DNA of 64,000 bases from Seminibacterium arietis (GTDB taxonomy: Bacteria > Pseudomonadota > Gammaproteobacteria > Enterobacterales > Pasteurellaceae), in contig NZ_JBHTJN010000008.1 of NCBI RefSeq assembly GCF_042675725.1, forward strand, positions 186,001-250,000, in the 5' to 3' direction. Below the pieces are notes generated by a model, which searched no databases, was not told the DNA's origin, and worked only from the letters and a program-made list of their open reading frames with translations. Each line of letters starts with the position of its first letter. Within the stretch, counting starts at the first letter, position 1. Positions 7,827 through 19,300 of this stretch are shown in pieces. The position numbers and the translations under genes are program-made.

Positions 7827-10800
7827 TCATTGTTCTTGTGTTGCCATTAAAGAAGCATTACCTCCTGCGGCGGTCGTGTTTTCACTGCGAGAGAATTCAT
7901 CATATAGTGGGATAAGATCTTGAGTTTTTTGCCAATCATAGCATTTAAAAATAGCATCACTATTTTCTGCAATCCATAACTTTTGCTCTGTTGAAAGTGC
8001 GGTTAAATAAACCCCTTTTTGACAATTTCCCAGCTCTTTTGCAGCTCGAACCCCTCTTTTATTTATTGTCGCTAATGGATGATTTGACGCAATTAATACG
8101 CTAAATCCATTCGCTAATAATTTATCGGCGGCTTTTTCAGACATTTCGACATCACCATTTAAGATAGCGATTTCGCAAGGTCGATAAGCAAGCGTATTTT
8201 CTTCACCTGTAATACTCTCTAAGAGCGGTTTATTTTTACCAAGAGTTTTTTCGTCACCGAATTGACTATAATATTGCTTAGTTTGAGTTAAACGCTGTAA
8301 ATAAAACTCCCCACCAGCTTTTGGTCCTGTACCCGATAGACCATGCCCACCGAATGGTTGAACACCAACAACAGCACCGACAATATTTCGATTCACATAA
8401 AAATTACCACAGTTGAGATGTTTTTCCACAAAATCAATTTGTTTACGGATTCGGCTATGACATCCTCCCGTTAAAGCATAGCCTTTAGCATTAACTTCTT
8501 TTAACGTTTTTTCTAACTCTCCTTTTTGATAGGAAATAATATGTAGAATTGGACCAAACACTTCGCGTGTAATTTGTTGAAGATTAGTTAATTGATATAC
8601 CGCAGGTGCAACAAAATAGCCCGTTGCAGGAGTATCTTTTTCTACGTAACGAGTGGCGATTTTACGCATTAAAACTTTGTGATTTTCTAAATTTAGTTTT
8701 GCTTCCTCATCAATCACAGGTCCAATATCTGTACATAAAAATTTTGGATTACCTACAGATAGTTCTTGCATAGCTTTTGTGATCATGTCATATAATTTGT
8801 CAACTACATCTTCTTGTACTAACAAAATTCGTAATGCTGAACAACGTTGTCCTGCAGAATCAAAAGCTGAATTTAAAACATCTGCTACTACTTGTTCTGA
8901 AAGAGCAGATGAATCTACTACTAGCACATTTTGTCCACCTGTTTCAGCAATTAATACTGGATCATTATCAGCTTTCGCAAGCTGCAAATTAATAGATTTT
9001 GCAACTTCTGTTGATCCAGTAAATAGTACTGCATCAAACGGTAAATTTACTAAAGCTGCACCCACATCACCCGCACCCAAGACTAATTGCAACGCATTAC
9101 GTGGTAATCCTGCTTGATAGAAAAGTTTGACTGCTGCAAAAGCGATCAGTGAAGTTTGCTCTGCTGGTTTAGCAATAACTGCATTACCTGCGGCTAAAGC
9201 TCCTGCAATTTGACCAGTAAAAATAGCTAATGGAAAGTTCCAAGGAGAGATACAAAGTGCTTTTCCTCTAGCCTGACCAAGTTTATCAAGATGTTGAAGT
9301 GTTTCTACTTGAAGAGCGTAATAACGTAAAAAATCAACAGCTTCGCGTAATTCGGCAATAGCATTAGGTAAAGTTTTACCCGCTTCGATGACGGCTAATT
9401 TCATTAATAAACCGTAGTTTTGCTCATACAGATCCGCTGTCTTACGTAAAATATCTGCTTTTTGTACCGCACTTAATTGAGACCAATCAGTATTTTCACA
9501 AGCAGAAAAAACTGCTGGTAACTTTTCAGGATTAAAAAATGTAACTTGCCCAATATTATCCATCAAATTGGCTGGATTAACGACATTTTGTGCTGTTAAC
9601 TCATAATTTTTTTCATCAATCGCAACTAAAGAGTGTGCATTTTCCACAGATGAATCATTCAAAGCTTTTTCTAATTTTTCTAAAACTAATTCATTAGTTA
9701 AATCAAAACCTTTTGAATTTTTACGATCTTTAAATAATTTCAATGGATGACGAACAGCACGATTCGCCTGTCCTTGAGATTTATCATAAAGTTTCCATGG
9801 TGGTGTAACTAATTCTTCTGCAGGGATATTTTCATCGACTAGTTGATGAACAAAAGATGAATTTGCCCCATTTTCTAATAAACGACGAACCAAATATGCT
9901 AGTAATGTTTCATGCGTCCCCACTGGTGCATAAACACGAACAAGACGATCTAAACTCTGTTTACCTACAATGTTTTCATATAAAGTTTCGCCCATACCAT
10001 GCAAACATTGAAATTCATAATGTTTACCCTCACCTAATTCGTAAATAGTCGATAAAGTTTGTACATTATGAGTAGCAAATTGTGGATAAATTACATCTTG
10101 AGCTGCAAATAATTTTTTTGCACAAGCAATATAAGAAATATCTGAATGATTTTTACGAGTGTAAAGAGGAAAACCATCCAATCCCTCCGTTTGAGCCCAT
10201 TTAATTTCACTGTCCCAATATGCTCCTTTCACTAAACGAATCATTAAATACCCTTGTTTCTCACGAGCAAGTGCGGTCAAATAATCAATTACTTTTGGAC
10301 AGCGTTTAGAATAGGCTTGAACAACAAAACCTATTCCCTTATAACCTTTTAATTCAGGCTCATCAAGTAGTCGCTCAATCAAATCTAGAGATAACTCAAG
10401 ACGACTAGCCTCTTCTGCATCAATATTAATACTAATATTATAAGATTTTGCTTTTAAAAATAATTCTTTAATTTTAGGATACAACTCTTTCATTACTCGA
10501 TCATATTGCGATCGATTATAACGCTGATGAATTGCAGAAAGTTTCACTGAAATGCTGTTTGCACGGTAAATATCTTGTCCTTGTGCATGTTTCCCGACTG
10601 CTTCAATCGCATTTAAATAATCTTTAAAATAACGATCAGCGTCATCTTGAGTCATAGCTGCTTCACCTAGCATATCAAAAGAAAAACTAAATCCTTTTTC
10701 AAAACGTGGTTGAATGCGATTTAAAGCATCATCAATAGTCACGCCTGTTACAAATTGTTGACCTAATATTTTCATTGCTTGTACCATTGCCAATCGCATA

Positions 10801-11282
10801 ATTGGAGCGGAAAGACGAGCAAAACTCTTTGTCAAGGCGTTAGATAAATCGTTTTCATCAAAAGTCTGACTCACTTTTTTCCCTAACATTAAACCATAAC
10901 CAGCGGCATTAATAAAAAGAGATGAAGATTTGCCAACATGAGATTTCCAATCACCCTCTTTTAATTTGTCATAAATCAGTTCGTCACGTGTTTGATTATC
11001 GGGAATACGTAATAATGCTTCCGCCAAACACATCAATGCGATTCCTTCATCATCACCTAAAGAAAATTCTTGCATCAAGGCATCAACGCCATATTGATTT
11101 TTCTTCACTGTGCGAACTTTATTAATTAAATCTACCGCTCTTTTTTGAATACGTTCTTCTTGTTCTACAGTAAAATTAAGCGTTTGTTGCAATTCATCTA
11201 CAGCTGTTTTTTCATCAATTCTATAATAAGATGTAATATCACGACGTAACTGATTATATTGTTTGGATAATTGAAATGACAT
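7827..11282 (-). CDS. putA: Bifunctional proline dehydrogenase / P5C dehydrogenase, no RHH domain
   Basis: A 1151-residue peripheral membrane flavoenzyme that oxidises proline to pyrroline-5-carboxylate and then to glutamate. The N-terminal half holds the PRODH barrel (RLVKGAYWDSEIKWAQ and the conserved RRLLENGANSSFVHQLVDE near the FAD site). The second half is an aldehyde dehydrogenase with ETGG and the catalytic cysteine in SAGQRCSALR. It starts directly with the PRODH arm domain; the ribbon-helix-helix DNA-binding domain of E. coli PutA (about 1320 residues) is absent, so it should not repress its own operon. GAGAGGAA precedes the ATG. The CRP site about 90 bp upstream suggests catabolite control instead. 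Confidence 0.95.
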   Translation of the reverse strand: MSFQLSKQYNQLRRDITSYYRIDEKTAVDELQQTLNFTVEQEERIQKRAVDLINKVRTVKKNQYGVDALMQEFSLGDDEGIALMCLAEALLRIPDNQTRDELIYDKLKEGDWKSHVGKSSSLFINAAGYGLMLGKKVSQTFDENDLSNALTKSFARLSAPIMRLAMVQAMKILGQQFVTGVTIDDALNRIQPRFEKGFSFSFDMLGEAAMTQDDADRYFKDYLNAIEAVGKHAQGQDIYRANSISVKLSAIHQRYNRSQYDRVMKELYPKIKELFLKAKSYNISINIDAEEASRLELSLDLIERLLDEPELKGYKGIGFVVQAYSKRCPKVIDYLTALAREKQGYLMIRLVKGAYWDSEIKWAQTEGLDGFPLYTRKNHSDISYIACAKKLFAAQDVIYPQFATHNVQTLSTIYELGEGKHYEFQCLHGMGETLYENIVGKQSLDRLVRVYAPVGTHETLLAYLVRRLLENGANSSFVHQLVDENIPAEELVTPPWKLYDKSQGQANRAVRHPLKLFKDRKNSKGFDLTNELVLEKLEKALNDSSVENAHSLVAIDEKNYELTAQNVVNPANLMDNIGQVTFFNPEKLPAVFSACENTDWSQLSAVQKADILRKTADLYEQNYGLLMKLAVIEAGKTLPNAIAELREAVDFLRYYALQVETLQHLDKLGQARGKALCISPWNFPLAIFTGQIAGALAAGNAVIAKPAEQTSLIAFAAVKLFYQAGLPRNALQLVLGAGDVGAALVNLPFDAVLFTGSTEVAKSINLQLAKADNDPVLIAETGGQNVLVVDSSALSEQVVADVLNSAFDSAGQRCSALRILLVQEDVVDKLYDMITKAMQELSVGNPKFLCTDIGPVIDEEAKLNLENHKVLMRKIATRYVEKDTPATGYFVAPAVYQLTNLQQITREVFGPILHIISYQKGELEKTLKEVNAKGYALTGGCHSRIRKQIDFVEKHLNCGNFYVNRNIVGAVVGVQPFGGHGLSGTGPKAGGEFYLQRLTQTKQYYSQFGDEKTLGKNKPLLESITGEENTLAYRPCEIAILNGDVEMSEKAADKLLANGFSVLIASNHPLATINKRGVRAAKELGNCQKGVYLTALSTEQKLWIAENSDAIFKCYDWQKTQDLIPLYDEFSRSENTTAAGGNASLMATQEQ

Positions 11283-11342
11283 AGATTCCTCTCAACGTTA
11301 TTTTCATTTTGGTTAAAAAACTAATAAAAAATAGCAATAAAT

Positions 11343-11348
11343 ATATTA
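11343..11348 (-). promoter_or_regulatory. putA -10 element (candidate)
   Basis: TAATAT (in TGTAATAT) on the minus strand. The start point would fall near 11336, placing the CRP site centre about 43 bp upstream, as in class II CRP-dependent promoters. Confidence 0.45.
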
Positions 11349-11369
11349 CAAGTAAATAACATTTTTTAT

Positions 11370-11389
11370 TTTGTGAGTTCTATCACAAT
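11370..11389. promoter_or_regulatory. CRP-cAMP binding site upstream of putA
   Basis: TGTGA-GTTCTA-TCACA (11372-11387) is a perfect match to the two conserved half-sites of the CRP consensus with the correct 6-bp spacer and AT-rich flanks. It probably activates putAP when preferred sugars are lacking. It could also serve a rightward transcript ending at the hairpin at 11501. Confidence 0.85.
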
Positions 11390-11424
11390 TAAAAAGGTGA
11401 AAAGAAAGTTTTAGATAAGTTTTA

Positions 11425-11526
11425 CAGTAAGTTAGTAGAAATATTTCAATATTTTAATGGCTAATTCTCTTATTTTATCTATTACTGTCCTGTCGGATTT
11501 TCCCCACCTCGTGGTGGGGATTTTTA
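11425..11526 (+). ncRNA. Putative small RNA between putA and asnB
   Basis: A strong rightward terminator stands where no rightward gene exists: both flanking genes read leftward. A transcript starting near 11425, with TTAGAT/TAGATA around 11412-11418 as a possible -10 and the CRP site about 43 bp upstream, would be about 100 nt. No Shine-Dalgarno-led frame is evident. This is an inference from promoter-like and terminator signals only. Confidence 0.35.
11501..11526 (+). terminator. GC-rich intrinsic terminator, rightward
   Basis: TCCCCACC-TCGT-GGTGGGGA followed by TTTTTAT. The T run is only on the plus strand, while the nearest genes are both on the minus strand. Confidence 0.75.
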
Positions 11527-11547
11527 TATTAGGATAATAAGAAATTA

Positions 11548-13128
11548 TTACTTTCCACTATCACCGTAATTGCCAAGTACTCTTGCACTTGGATCATTTA
11601 CATTGCAGCCCTTCCATTGTTTATTTGGCATCCAAAAATCTTTAATCCAATGAGCTTGATTTGGATAAAACTTCTCAAAGATGTCTCGATAAAGTAAGGA
11701 TTCTTTAGTAAATGGTGTGCCATAAGGATATTTTTGTTTTGCATTTTCTAAATCCGTATCCGAGTATTGACTTTCTACATAGGCTTTTAAATGATCTACC
11801 ATTGAATGCCCTACCGCATCACTGAAAGCTGCTTTTTCACGATATAAAATACTATCAGGTAAATAACCTAATCCTTCAAATGCTCTACGTAACAAATATT
11901 TACCTTTGTTATATACATTCATTTTGCGTTCAGGATTAAGGCTCATCGCATAATTAACAAAATCAATATCACTAAACGGAACTCTAGCCTCTAAAGAATT
12001 AGCAGCTAAACAACGATCAGCACGTAATACATCATACATATAAAGTTCACGAATGCGTTTTTGAGCTTCTTGTTGAAAATCTGCCGCACTTGGTGCAAAA
12101 TCTGTATATTTATAACCAAAGATTTCATCACTTACTTCGCCAGTTAATAACACTTTCAAATCTGTATGTTGATGAATATATTTACATACTAAATACATAC
12201 CTAGACTAGCTCGAATCGTAGTTATATCCCAAGTTTCTAAATGCCAAATTACTTTTTCAAGACTAGCCAGGACTTCATCTTTTGTCATTATTACTTCAGT
12301 ATGATCTGTACCTAAAAAGTCGGCTACTTCTCTAGCATATTTTAAATCAATAGGATCAGTATCCATTCCTACCGCAAAAGTTTTAATTGGTTTATCTAAA
12401 TGCTTTTGAGCAATAGCACAAACTAAAGAAGAATCTAAGCCACCACTTAATAAGAATCCTAATGGTGCATCCGCACTTAGACGCTTAATCACGCTAGCTT
12501 CCAATTTTTCTCTTAAATTTTTCGCAATGGTTTCAATATCATGATCTACTACCGTTTTAGGATCCGCAATATCGTTATAGCAAATAAATTCGCCATTTTT
12601 ATAATAATGTCCTGGAGGAAATGGCAAAATATCACGACAGAACCCCACTAACGCTTTTGCTTCTGATGCAAAAGCAATCCCTCCTTGTTGCTTATCATAA
12701 CCATAGAACATTGGACGAATACCAATAGGATCCCTTGCTGCAAAAATTTCACCGCACTTAGTATCAACTAAAACAAAGGCAAATTCTGCATCAAGCATTT
12801 TTACCATAACATCTATACCAACTCGTTCATAAAGAGGGATCAATACTTCACAATCACTACCTGAATGAAATTCATAACTTGTTGTTAGCATCTGCTTTAA
12901 TTTCGGATAGTTATAAATTTCACCATTACAAATTAATTCTATACCATTATGCTTAAAAGGTTGATTACCATTACTGGTTAAATCCATAATCGATAAACGA
13001 TGAAACCCCCAAGTACCACCATTCTCTGTAGTAAAACTTTGATGATCTGGTCCACGATGAAAAAGGCTATCAAAGCAACTTTGAAAACTTTCTGTAGGTT
13101 GAGACGAAGAAAATATAAATCCACACAT
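11548..13128 (-). CDS. asnB: Asparagine synthetase B (glutamine-hydrolysing)
   Basis: A 526-residue cytosolic enzyme that makes asparagine from aspartate, ATP and glutamine. MCGF exposes the N-terminal catalytic cysteine of the class II glutamine amidotransferase domain (about 1-190; FHRLSIMD and NGEIYNY are conserved). The synthetase domain has the PP-loop LSGGLDSS near residue 230. It is a little shorter than E. coli AsnB. The upstream 190 bp is extremely AT-rich with no clear operator. Confidence 0.95.
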   Translation of the reverse strand: MCGFIFSSSQPTESFQSCFDSLFHRGPDHQSFTTENGGTWGFHRLSIMDLTSNGNQPFKHNGIELICNGEIYNYPKLKQMLTTSYEFHSGSDCEVLIPLYERVGIDVMVKMLDAEFAFVLVDTKCGEIFAARDPIGIRPMFYGYDKQQGGIAFASEAKALVGFCRDILPFPPGHYYKNGEFICYNDIADPKTVVDHDIETIAKNLREKLEASVIKRLSADAPLGFLLSGGLDSSLVCAIAQKHLDKPIKTFAVGMDTDPIDLKYAREVADFLGTDHTEVIMTKDEVLASLEKVIWHLETWDITTIRASLGMYLVCKYIHQHTDLKVLLTGEVSDEIFGYKYTDFAPSAADFQQEAQKRIRELYMYDVLRADRCLAANSLEARVPFSDIDFVNYAMSLNPERKMNVYNKGKYLLRRAFEGLGYLPDSILYREKAAFSDAVGHSMVDHLKAYVESQYSDTDLENAKQKYPYGTPFTKESLLYRDIFEKFYPNQAHWIKDFWMPNKQWKGCNVNDPSARVLGNYGDSGK

Positions 13129-13260
13129 AATAAAAAACCACCAATATTTAATTTAAAAAATTAAGATTAATTTTAAATAAAAATTAAATAAAGTCAATAT
13201 TAATTAAATTATAATTAACAAAAATCAAGTTATCTTATTTCAAATTAAGTTTAAATAAAA

Positions 13261-13291
13261 AATGACCGCACTTCGATAAAGTGCGGTCATT
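13261..13291 (-). terminator. Inverted uptake-signal terminator of the autotransporter gene
   Basis: Two uptake signals in opposite orientation form a 13-bp stem (AATGACCGCACTT / AAGTGCGGTCATT) with a 5-nt loop, followed on the minus strand by TTTTTTATTT. This is the common Haemophilus pattern of paired uptake signals acting as terminators. Confidence 0.85.
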
Positions 13292-13316
13292 GTTAGTCAA
13301 GTTTAGTGTATGAAGA

Positions 13317-16300
13317 CTACCACAAATATCCTACACCAACACCACCTCCAACATCACCTGCAGAGTTGCTATTACCATGAAGTTTTAATAGTACTTTACC
13401 ACTGTCACTTACTCGAGAATAACCAACAGCAACTGCACTTTCACCTTTAAATGCCCCAGCAGATACAGCAATCAAAGATTTTCCTGCTATATAAACTTGT
13501 GGTAACGCTGCAGCGGCATTAGAACCAGCTACTCCAGCTCGCAATTCTCTATTTGCAGAGTTAAAGCGATTTGCTAATTCATCAGTACGATTTGCTAACT
13601 CACTGGATTTAGCATCCACATAGTTTTTATTCACCGCAACACTTCCGCTCGCATCTGGTTTAACATCAGGTAACGTAATTTCACCTCTTGCACCGTTGAT
13701 TGCGATTTTACCGCCCTCACCAGTAACAGTTAAACCATTTTTATCTAATGTTGATGATGCTTTACCTGCTTTATCAGCTAACGTTATATTATTTGCAGAC
13801 ATAGTTGTTACATAGTCTTTATTTTGTAATTTAACGCCATCCAATTGATAATTTGCTGACTTATCAGCATTATCACCTTTACCAACAATATGAGTTCCTA
13901 ATTGTGAAACTGTCGTTTCTCCATTTGGACCAACCACTTTTAATCCATTAGAATCTAAAGCAGATTTTTTACCGTTAATTTCACGGGTTTCAAAAGAAGT
14001 CATATTTTGTAAGCGATCAGACAATTTCACTTCTAAACCTTGTCCATCTTGTGAAGCTTCAACTTTAATATTTCCTTTTGCTGTTGTTTCACTATTAAAC
14101 TCGCCTTCGCCTTTAATAGACACGCTTTCACCGATATTTTTATGCACTTTCACATCATCATTACCAGTAAAGTTCAAGCCTGCTTTTGCAACAGCTTGCA
14201 AATCTGCGATAGTTGCAGCATTAGTTAATTTAGCGTTTGAATTCTCACTCACTAAATCAGTAACGTTACTATTCGCTGATGCTAATGCAACGTTGTAAGC
14301 CTCATTCGCTTCTTTCAATCCCTCTTTAGCTTTTAATAAACCTTGTTTAGCTTTATCAAGTTCGGATTTCGCAGTCGCTAATTTAGCTTTTTCAGCTTCC
14401 AATGCCTCCTCTTTAGCTTTTAATGCAGCTTGTGCTTTAGTTTTATCTTCACCTTCAGGCAAGGCTGCAATGGCTAATTTTTCTGCATTAATTGCATCTT
14501 CTTTAGCATTAACTACATCTGATAGACTGCTTAATACATCAGCTTTAGCCGAAACAGCTTCCGCTTTCGTAGTCACATCACTCGCTTTCGCTTTTACAGC
14601 GTCAGCAAGAGCATTCATTTTTTGTTTTTCCTCAGCTGTAGATTTTTTTACGCCTAAACCACTAGCTACATTACCAAGCACAACTGTTTCATCAGCTTTA
14701 CTGTCCTTGTCCTCAGCATTGACTAAAGAAAGTTGTGGATTTTCTACCGCACTTGTATCTAGTTTCGGTGTACCATTAGTTTCAACATCAGTTGTTTTAT
14801 AGTATTTACCGTCATTGGCTTTCACTAAACGGTTACCTGCTTCATCAGTATAAACTAATGTGCCTGCTTCACCATTCAACGCTTTTCCAACTTTATTATC
14901 AACATAGTTTTTGTTGACTGCACTTGAACCATCCGCACTTTCATCAAGATCTTTCAATCCTATGATTGTACCAGTGCCGTTACCATCTTTATCTTTAGCG
15001 AATTCAAGTGTAGCAGCGTCTTTACCATTTTCATTTTTGGTGGTTAAACTAACCGCACTTTCGCCATTTTTACCGTTAATAGTAATTCCATCTTTTGCGT
15101 AAGTTGCACTAGTTTTATCTCCATTAGCTGCATCTTTATCACTGATAGTTAATCCTTCAGCTGTTAAATTTGCTTTATTGCCTTTTTTATCTACTAAAGC
15201 AATTTCATCACCTTGAACATCTACGGTGCCTTTCTCGTTTTCGAATTTCGCTGATTTCAACCCAGTTAACTCTTCATTTAAAGCAACCTCTAACTTACCG
15301 CTGGTATTGGTTACCGCAATATTACCGTCAGTACCTTTGAATTTTTCAACTTGCTCTTTTGTTAAACCTTTGCCCACAATTTCTAGTTTTTCGCCTAGAT
15401 TTTTGTGAACATCTTTTCCGTCATTGCCTACAAAGTTCAAGCCTGATAATGCGATAGCTTTTAGATCCCCTACATTAACGGCTTTGTGAGTGTTAGTGTC
15501 AAATTTTCCAGCAACTAAATCTTTCACTAACTCAACCATTTTTCCTTGTTTAGCGGAATCTGGTTGACCTTGAATATCATCAATACCAAGACCTGAACGT
15601 AAGTTGTCAATTAATACAGGATTGTGTTTAGTGCCTTTACCGCCTAAAGTGATAGCATTTTTATTTTCATCGTCATACTTAACCGCTGTTTTATCGGCTT
15701 CTTCTTTCGATTTTTTCAGTGCATTGTCAACATAATTTTTGTTAGTTGCACTTGAGCCATCAGCATTTTCAGCGAGATCCGCTAAGCCTGTAATTTTGCC
15801 AGTGCCTGATTTATTATCATCGCCTTTAGCAAAAGCAAGTGTTGCTGCATCTTTACCATTTTCATTTTTAGTAGTTAAACTAACCGCACTTTTACCATCT
15901 TTGCCATTAATGGTAATTCCATCTTTCGCATAAGTGGTGTGAGTTTTATCACCATTGACAGCGTCTTTATCACCTACAGTTAACCCCTTAGCCGTTAAAT
16001 TTGCTTTATCGCCGTCTTTATCGGTAAGTTTACTTTCTGTTGCTGTTGAAATATTTGTGTTGCCGTCTTGTTCTAACTTGCTTTCTCCAGCTGTTTGAAC
16101 ATTCGTTTTATTGCCATCGGTTAGCTTATTTTCACCCGCAGTTTGTACGTTAGTTTTCGCACCGTCTTTCACGGTTGAGCCAAGCAATCCGTAATGAGCT
16201 TCTTTATCGTTTAACTCAATTATTCCATCTTCATCTATGAAAGGACTAAGATGTAAACCTGCACCGTCTAGTTTACTTTTCGCATAAAGTTCTGGATTAT

Positions 16301-19300
16301 CTCTCACTTTTTTCACTTTAGTTTCAAAAGAATCCATTGCTTTTAGTGATTCGCTAAGTGAAATTTCTAACTTACCATTGTCTGATTTCACTGCAATATT
16401 GCCATCAGTACCTTTGAATGTGCCGACTTGAACTTTTGTTAAACCTTTGCCCACAATTTCTAGTTTTTCGCCTAGATTTTTGTGTAGCTCAGTTTCGTCA
16501 TTACCTGCAAAATTCAAGCCTGATAATGCAATCGCTTTTAAGTCACCAGCATTTACTGCTTTATGTAATGCCTCTTTGTCAGTATTTTTAAGCAAGTTTT
16601 TTACTGCTTCAGTGACTTTTTGCTTATTAGTATCTGCATTTCCTGTAATATCATCGTCAGCAAGTCCAAGACCTGATTTCAGATTTGTGATCGCAACAGG
16701 AGCTTTGCCTGAATCTTTTCCGCCTAACGTAATAGATGATTTAGTGTCATCATCATATTTAACCGCAGTTTTATCCGCATTTTCTTTTAATGTTTTCAGT
16801 GCATTGTCAACATATTTTTTGTTGGTTGCACTTGAATCATCAGAAGTATCTGTAAGATCCGCTAATCCAGTGATTTTACCATCGGCACCTTTAGCAAAAT
16901 TTATTTCGCCTTTGCCGTCTTTATTTTTAATGGAAAGCACTTCTTTATCTTCGTTTTCTCCATTTCTAATAGAGATGCCATCCGCAGTTGTGGTAACCTG
17001 TTCATTTCCGTATTTTACTGTTGTGCCATGCTCGGTATCCATAGCAACTAATTTATCTCCATCTTTAAGCAGGACTTTATCCAGCTTGTACTCAGCAGTT
17101 TTTCCATTACGTTTGTTAACTCCACTATCTTCAATCTCTTTGATCGCAGTGCCTGTGCCGTCAATAGTAGTTTTCACTTTTTGTTTGACATTTCCGCCTC
17201 TCACAGAGTCTGAAATAAATTCAGCAGATTCAAGATTTTTTAGTTTGTTAGCAAGTTCAATGGTTAAAGTATCAGTGTTAGCTTCTACTCTAATATTTCC
17301 TTTTGCTACTGCAAATCCAGTAAAGTCTTTGTCTTCTCCAGCACCTTTAATGGTTACTTTTGCTCCAAGTTGGCGAGTAAATTCTACGCCTTTATTGTCT
17401 GCAAATTTTAGTCCTTTATTGATAGTTTCAATGTTTTTATCAATCGCATCTTTGAAAGTAGTCGCTGCTTCACCATCTTGTCCATTTGCATTTTTCAGTT
17501 TAGTGAACGTTACGTTATCAAATCCATTATTATTACGGTTTACAGTCGCTCCCAATATATTTTTACCTAATTGGTGTAATTGGTTACCTGTAGTTGCTTG
17601 ATCTGAATTTTGTGCAATTTTGCCATCTTTTAAATTTGCAAATCGAATCGTTTCACCAATATTTGTAGTTGTTCTATTACCATCTTGAATTTGTTGTTCG
17701 TTATTGCCTTTTGCTCCAACTAACACTTTATCAGCGGCAATAGCTTGTCCTTTAATTGGTTGTCCATTTTCCGTATTTACTTTATAGAATTTTCCATCAG
17801 CATCTTTGGTCAGTTTTATTTTCTTACCATTTTCTTCCGTGTAGTAAACGACTAATCCTTCTTTATTAACGTATGCTAATGTTTTTAATTGTCCTACTGT
17901 TGCTACATCACTATCTAAAGCACCTGGTGCGACATTAACAATTCGTCTAAAGCCTACTTTGTTATTATCTTTTGACCATCCACCTACGGAAATTATTCCG
18001 TCAGTTGATTCACTTGAGAATGAATATGAAGAGCCTTCTGGTAAATATGATGGTAAATTGATAGCATCTGCTCCGCTTAATGTTGCGGTAGATTTATCAC
18101 TATTGTTATAAAAATATTTTGTGGTGGATTTATAACCTAATGCAACAGAGTTATCTATATTTGCTGAAGTATCGTTACCGATAGCAATAGTATTATTACC
18201 GTTTCTATGAGCATTATTATTTTCATTTGATACACTTGCATTAATACCTATAGCAATAGATTTGTCGCCTTCAACTCTTGACAATCCTCCAATTGCGACT
18301 GACTCTACCCCCATTACTTTTGCACCATATCCCACCGCAAGGGTTTTTTCTGCTTTTGCATAAGCATATGGACCAATCGCTATAGACCGATCACCTTTGG
18401 AGTAAGCTTGTCTGCCTAGTGCTACTGCATTTTCCCCAGGAGCTGACACATAGTACCCTATAGCAATTGCCCCTGTTTTGGATTTATTTTCATTATTCTT
18501 TTCTGTTTCTACTTTGTATTCACCAAAACCATCTTGTTTTGTTAATTTACCCTTAAAATAATTTTCTAGATCTGCATCTAATTGACCTAATTCAGATACA
18601 ATCGATTTACCGTCGTAATGATGCTCTTTTCCTTTAAACTCATTGGACATTTTCACATTTGCAAATGCACCTTGTCCCATTGCAATTGCCCCTTCCCCTC
18701 CTGCATATGAGTTATACCCATATACCATTGAGCCTTTATCTAGTGCTTGAACATTGTTTCCTACACCTACTGCATTATCTGCATAGACGTAAGTTTCATT
18801 TCCAAGAGCAATTGATGAATTTCCGAGTGCAAGTGTACCTGTCCCTACCGCAGTAGAAAGATTTCCTTTTGCAACAGCTAATGTCCCTAATGCAGTAGCA
18901 CCATTTCCGTAAGCAATAGATCTTGAACCTAATGCAATAGCCGACTCCCCTCTTGCCCAAGTATGCGTTGTTGAAGCATCTTTTGTATTATCAACCATAC
19001 GTGTATGAGCTAAATATTTTTGATACAACTGCTTGTATTGTTCTTCAGTTAGTGAATCATTTCCATTCGTTCTTTTAAATTGTTCTAATAATGCTTTAAA
19101 TCCACGATCACTGCTATCTATCGCCGCATATTCGCTTGTGTAATTAAAATTTGCTCTATCATCAAAAAAGGCTTTCCACATTTCATAGCTTAATGCACTG
19201 TCTTTATAATGATCTAGTTTCGTATTATCTGAACCGATAGCTATTGCGGAATTTCCCCATGCAACAGCATCATTACCTAGTGCGGTAGCTTCGTTGCCCT

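Noticed and set aside
16447..17601. Long open frame on the plus strand across the adhesin gene
   Set aside because: It is the opposite strand of the repetitive adhesin and its serine/valine-rich product reflects that composition; no start signal.
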